Shown here piece after piece: positions 63,246-64,000 of a stretch of DNA of 64,000 nucleotides (position 1 is its first letter; every line of letters starts with the position of its first letter). Position numbers and translations under genes: made by a program. Under the pieces are notes generated by a model. That model worked only from the letters and a program-made list of their open reading frames with translations. It did no database searches and was not told the DNA's origin. Origin of the DNA: Actinoplanes oryzae (GTDB lineage: Bacteria > Actinomycetota > Actinomycetes > Mycobacteriales > Micromonosporaceae); the NCBI RefSeq assembly GCF_030757795.1, contig NZ_JAUQWH010000006.1, forward strand, positions 1 to 64,000, given 5' to 3'.

Positions 63246-64000
63246 CCCCCATCGCGGCCGGGCTGTGGCCGTCCAGGTCGGGGCGCTCGACGCCGGTGGC
63301 CAGGTCCGCCAGGGCCTCGCCGACGGCCGGGCCGAACTTGAAGCCGTGCCCCGAGCAGGCCGCGCCCACCAGCACGTGCGGGGTGCCCGGCAACTCGCCG
63401 ATCGCGAAGCGGTTGCGCGGCGCCATCGTGTAACGGCACGCCACCGAGTCCACCACCGATCCGTCCACGCCGGGCAGGAACGGCGCAGCCAGGGCGGCCA
63501 GGCGCTCGATCTCGGCCGGCTGCGGCGCCCACTGCGCCCGCGACATGTCGTCGCCCGGACCCGGTTCCAGGCCCACCTTGAGCGCGTCGCCGTGGAAGGC
63601 CGGGATGCCGAAGAGCAGGCCCACGTCCGGGATCGCCACGGAGAAGGCGCCCAGTCCGGGCCGGCCCACCAGCTCCGGGTCGCGGGCCCCGAGGTTGACC
63701 GTGATGATGCGCTGCACGGTCAGCAGGTCCGCGAACTGCGGCAGCAGCTCGGCGGTCCACGGCCCGGCGCAGACCACGAGCCGGTCGGCGGTCAGATCGC
63801 CGTCGCCGGTGCTGACCCGTACCCCGGAACCGTCCGACTGCCAGGAGGTCACGGTCGCGCCGGTCCGCCGCTGGGCGCCCTCGGCAAGGGCCAGCTTGCG
63901 CAGGTGCGTCAGGGCGGCCGCCGCGTCGATGACGCCGGCCTCCGGGTCGTAGTGCGCCGTCCAGCCCTCGGCCAGCCGCAGCCCGGGGAAGATCAGCGAC
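63235..64000 (-). CDS. FAD-dependent oxidoreductase, sarcosine oxidase (SolA)-like (partial)
   Basis: The C-terminal 255 residues are present; the start lies beyond the right edge. 'GWTAHYDPEAGVIDAAAALTHLRKLALAEGAQ' is the DAO-fold middle, 'ADRLVVCAGPWTAELLP' and the end 'VLVGAACSGHGFKFGPAVGEALADLATG' match monomeric sarcosine oxidase/N-methyltryptophan oxidase; the Cys in ACSGHGFK is the residue that covalently holds FAD in that family. It would oxidatively demethylate an N-methyl amino acid or amine. Its stop overlaps the convergent gntR stop region by 11 bases. Confidence 0.88.
   Translation of the reverse strand, partial: SLIFPGLRLAEGWTAHYDPEAGVIDAAAALTHLRKLALAEGAQRRTGATVTSWQSDGSGVRVSTGDGDLTADRLVVCAGPWTAELLPQFADLLTVQRIITVNLGARDPELVGRPGLGAFSVAIPDVGLLFGIPAFHGDALKVGLEPGPGDDMSRAQWAPQPAEIERLAALAAPFLPGVDGSVVDSVACRYTMAPRNRFAIGELPGTPHVLVGAACSGHGFKFGPAVGEALADLATGVERPDLDGHSPAAMGVTP

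Overview
This window is about 73% G+C with strong G/C third-position bias, frequent GTG and some TTG starts, and many 4-base stop/start overlaps. It encodes CBM2-bearing cellulases, Nudix and VOC paralogues, LuxR-type LAL regulators and RecBCD. This points to a filamentous actinomycete; Micromonosporaceae (Actinoplanes/Micromonospora-like) is my best guess, from gene content only. I see no rRNA, tRNA, CRISPR array, insertion sequence or phage module. No gene-free stretch exceeds 300 bases; the longest (43365-43645 and 19108-19380) are described in the entries or the rejected list.

Layout. 1-7254: small housekeeping and regulatory genes: the start of an alpha/beta hydrolase divergent from a TetR regulator, VOC proteins, an SsuABC-like sulfonate transporter, a Ppx/GppA phosphatase, an EVE protein, and a VOC/MarR pair with two perfect operators. 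7373-15879: a polysaccharide-degradation cluster (GH6 exocellulase, GH5 mannanase, GH74 xyloglucanase, AA10 LPMO, GH6 endoglucanase), every enzyme secreted and carrying CBM2, with CebR/CelR-type TGGGAGCGCTCCCA boxes. 15957-30602: miscellaneous genes (VOC, DUF6817, macrolide-type glycosyltransferase with AraC regulator, DUF6308, beta-propeller lipid-free secreted protein), the recC-recB-recD operon, a Nudix hydrolase and a PH-domain protein.

30632-47232: a specialised-metabolite locus. One operon (37798-45086) with a divergent PhzE-type gene encodes two different routes to aminohydroxybenzoates: GriI/GriH-type enzymes for 3-amino-4-hydroxybenzoate, and PhzE + isochorismatase + SDR for 3-hydroxyanthranilate. 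Between them lie an amidohydrolase-like protein and an AMP-forming ligase, the pair of families that builds benzoxazoles in the nataxazole type of pathway, plus an FAD monooxygenase. A large LAL regulator with a second FAD monooxygenase lies on one side, and a mini-LAL and a Crp-type regulator on the other. I predict a benzoxazole (or ester/amide dimer) assembled from one or both building blocks. This is the most interesting part of the window.

47423-64000: a catabolic locus. Thirteen minus-strand genes from the solute-binding protein (60253) to a TauE exporter (47706) are nearly all translationally coupled: Dpp/Opp-type ABC importer, alpha/beta hydrolase, two amidohydrolases, cytidine-deaminase-like protein, creatininase-family protein, cyclase, gamma-glutamyltransferase. 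Next to them are a copper amine oxidase, a divergent GntR/FCD regulator and a sarcosine-oxidase-like FAD enzyme running off the right edge. Three TTGGATCCAA-type sites, one before the operon and two between the amine oxidase and gntR, tie them into one likely regulon for an unidentified nitrogenous substrate.
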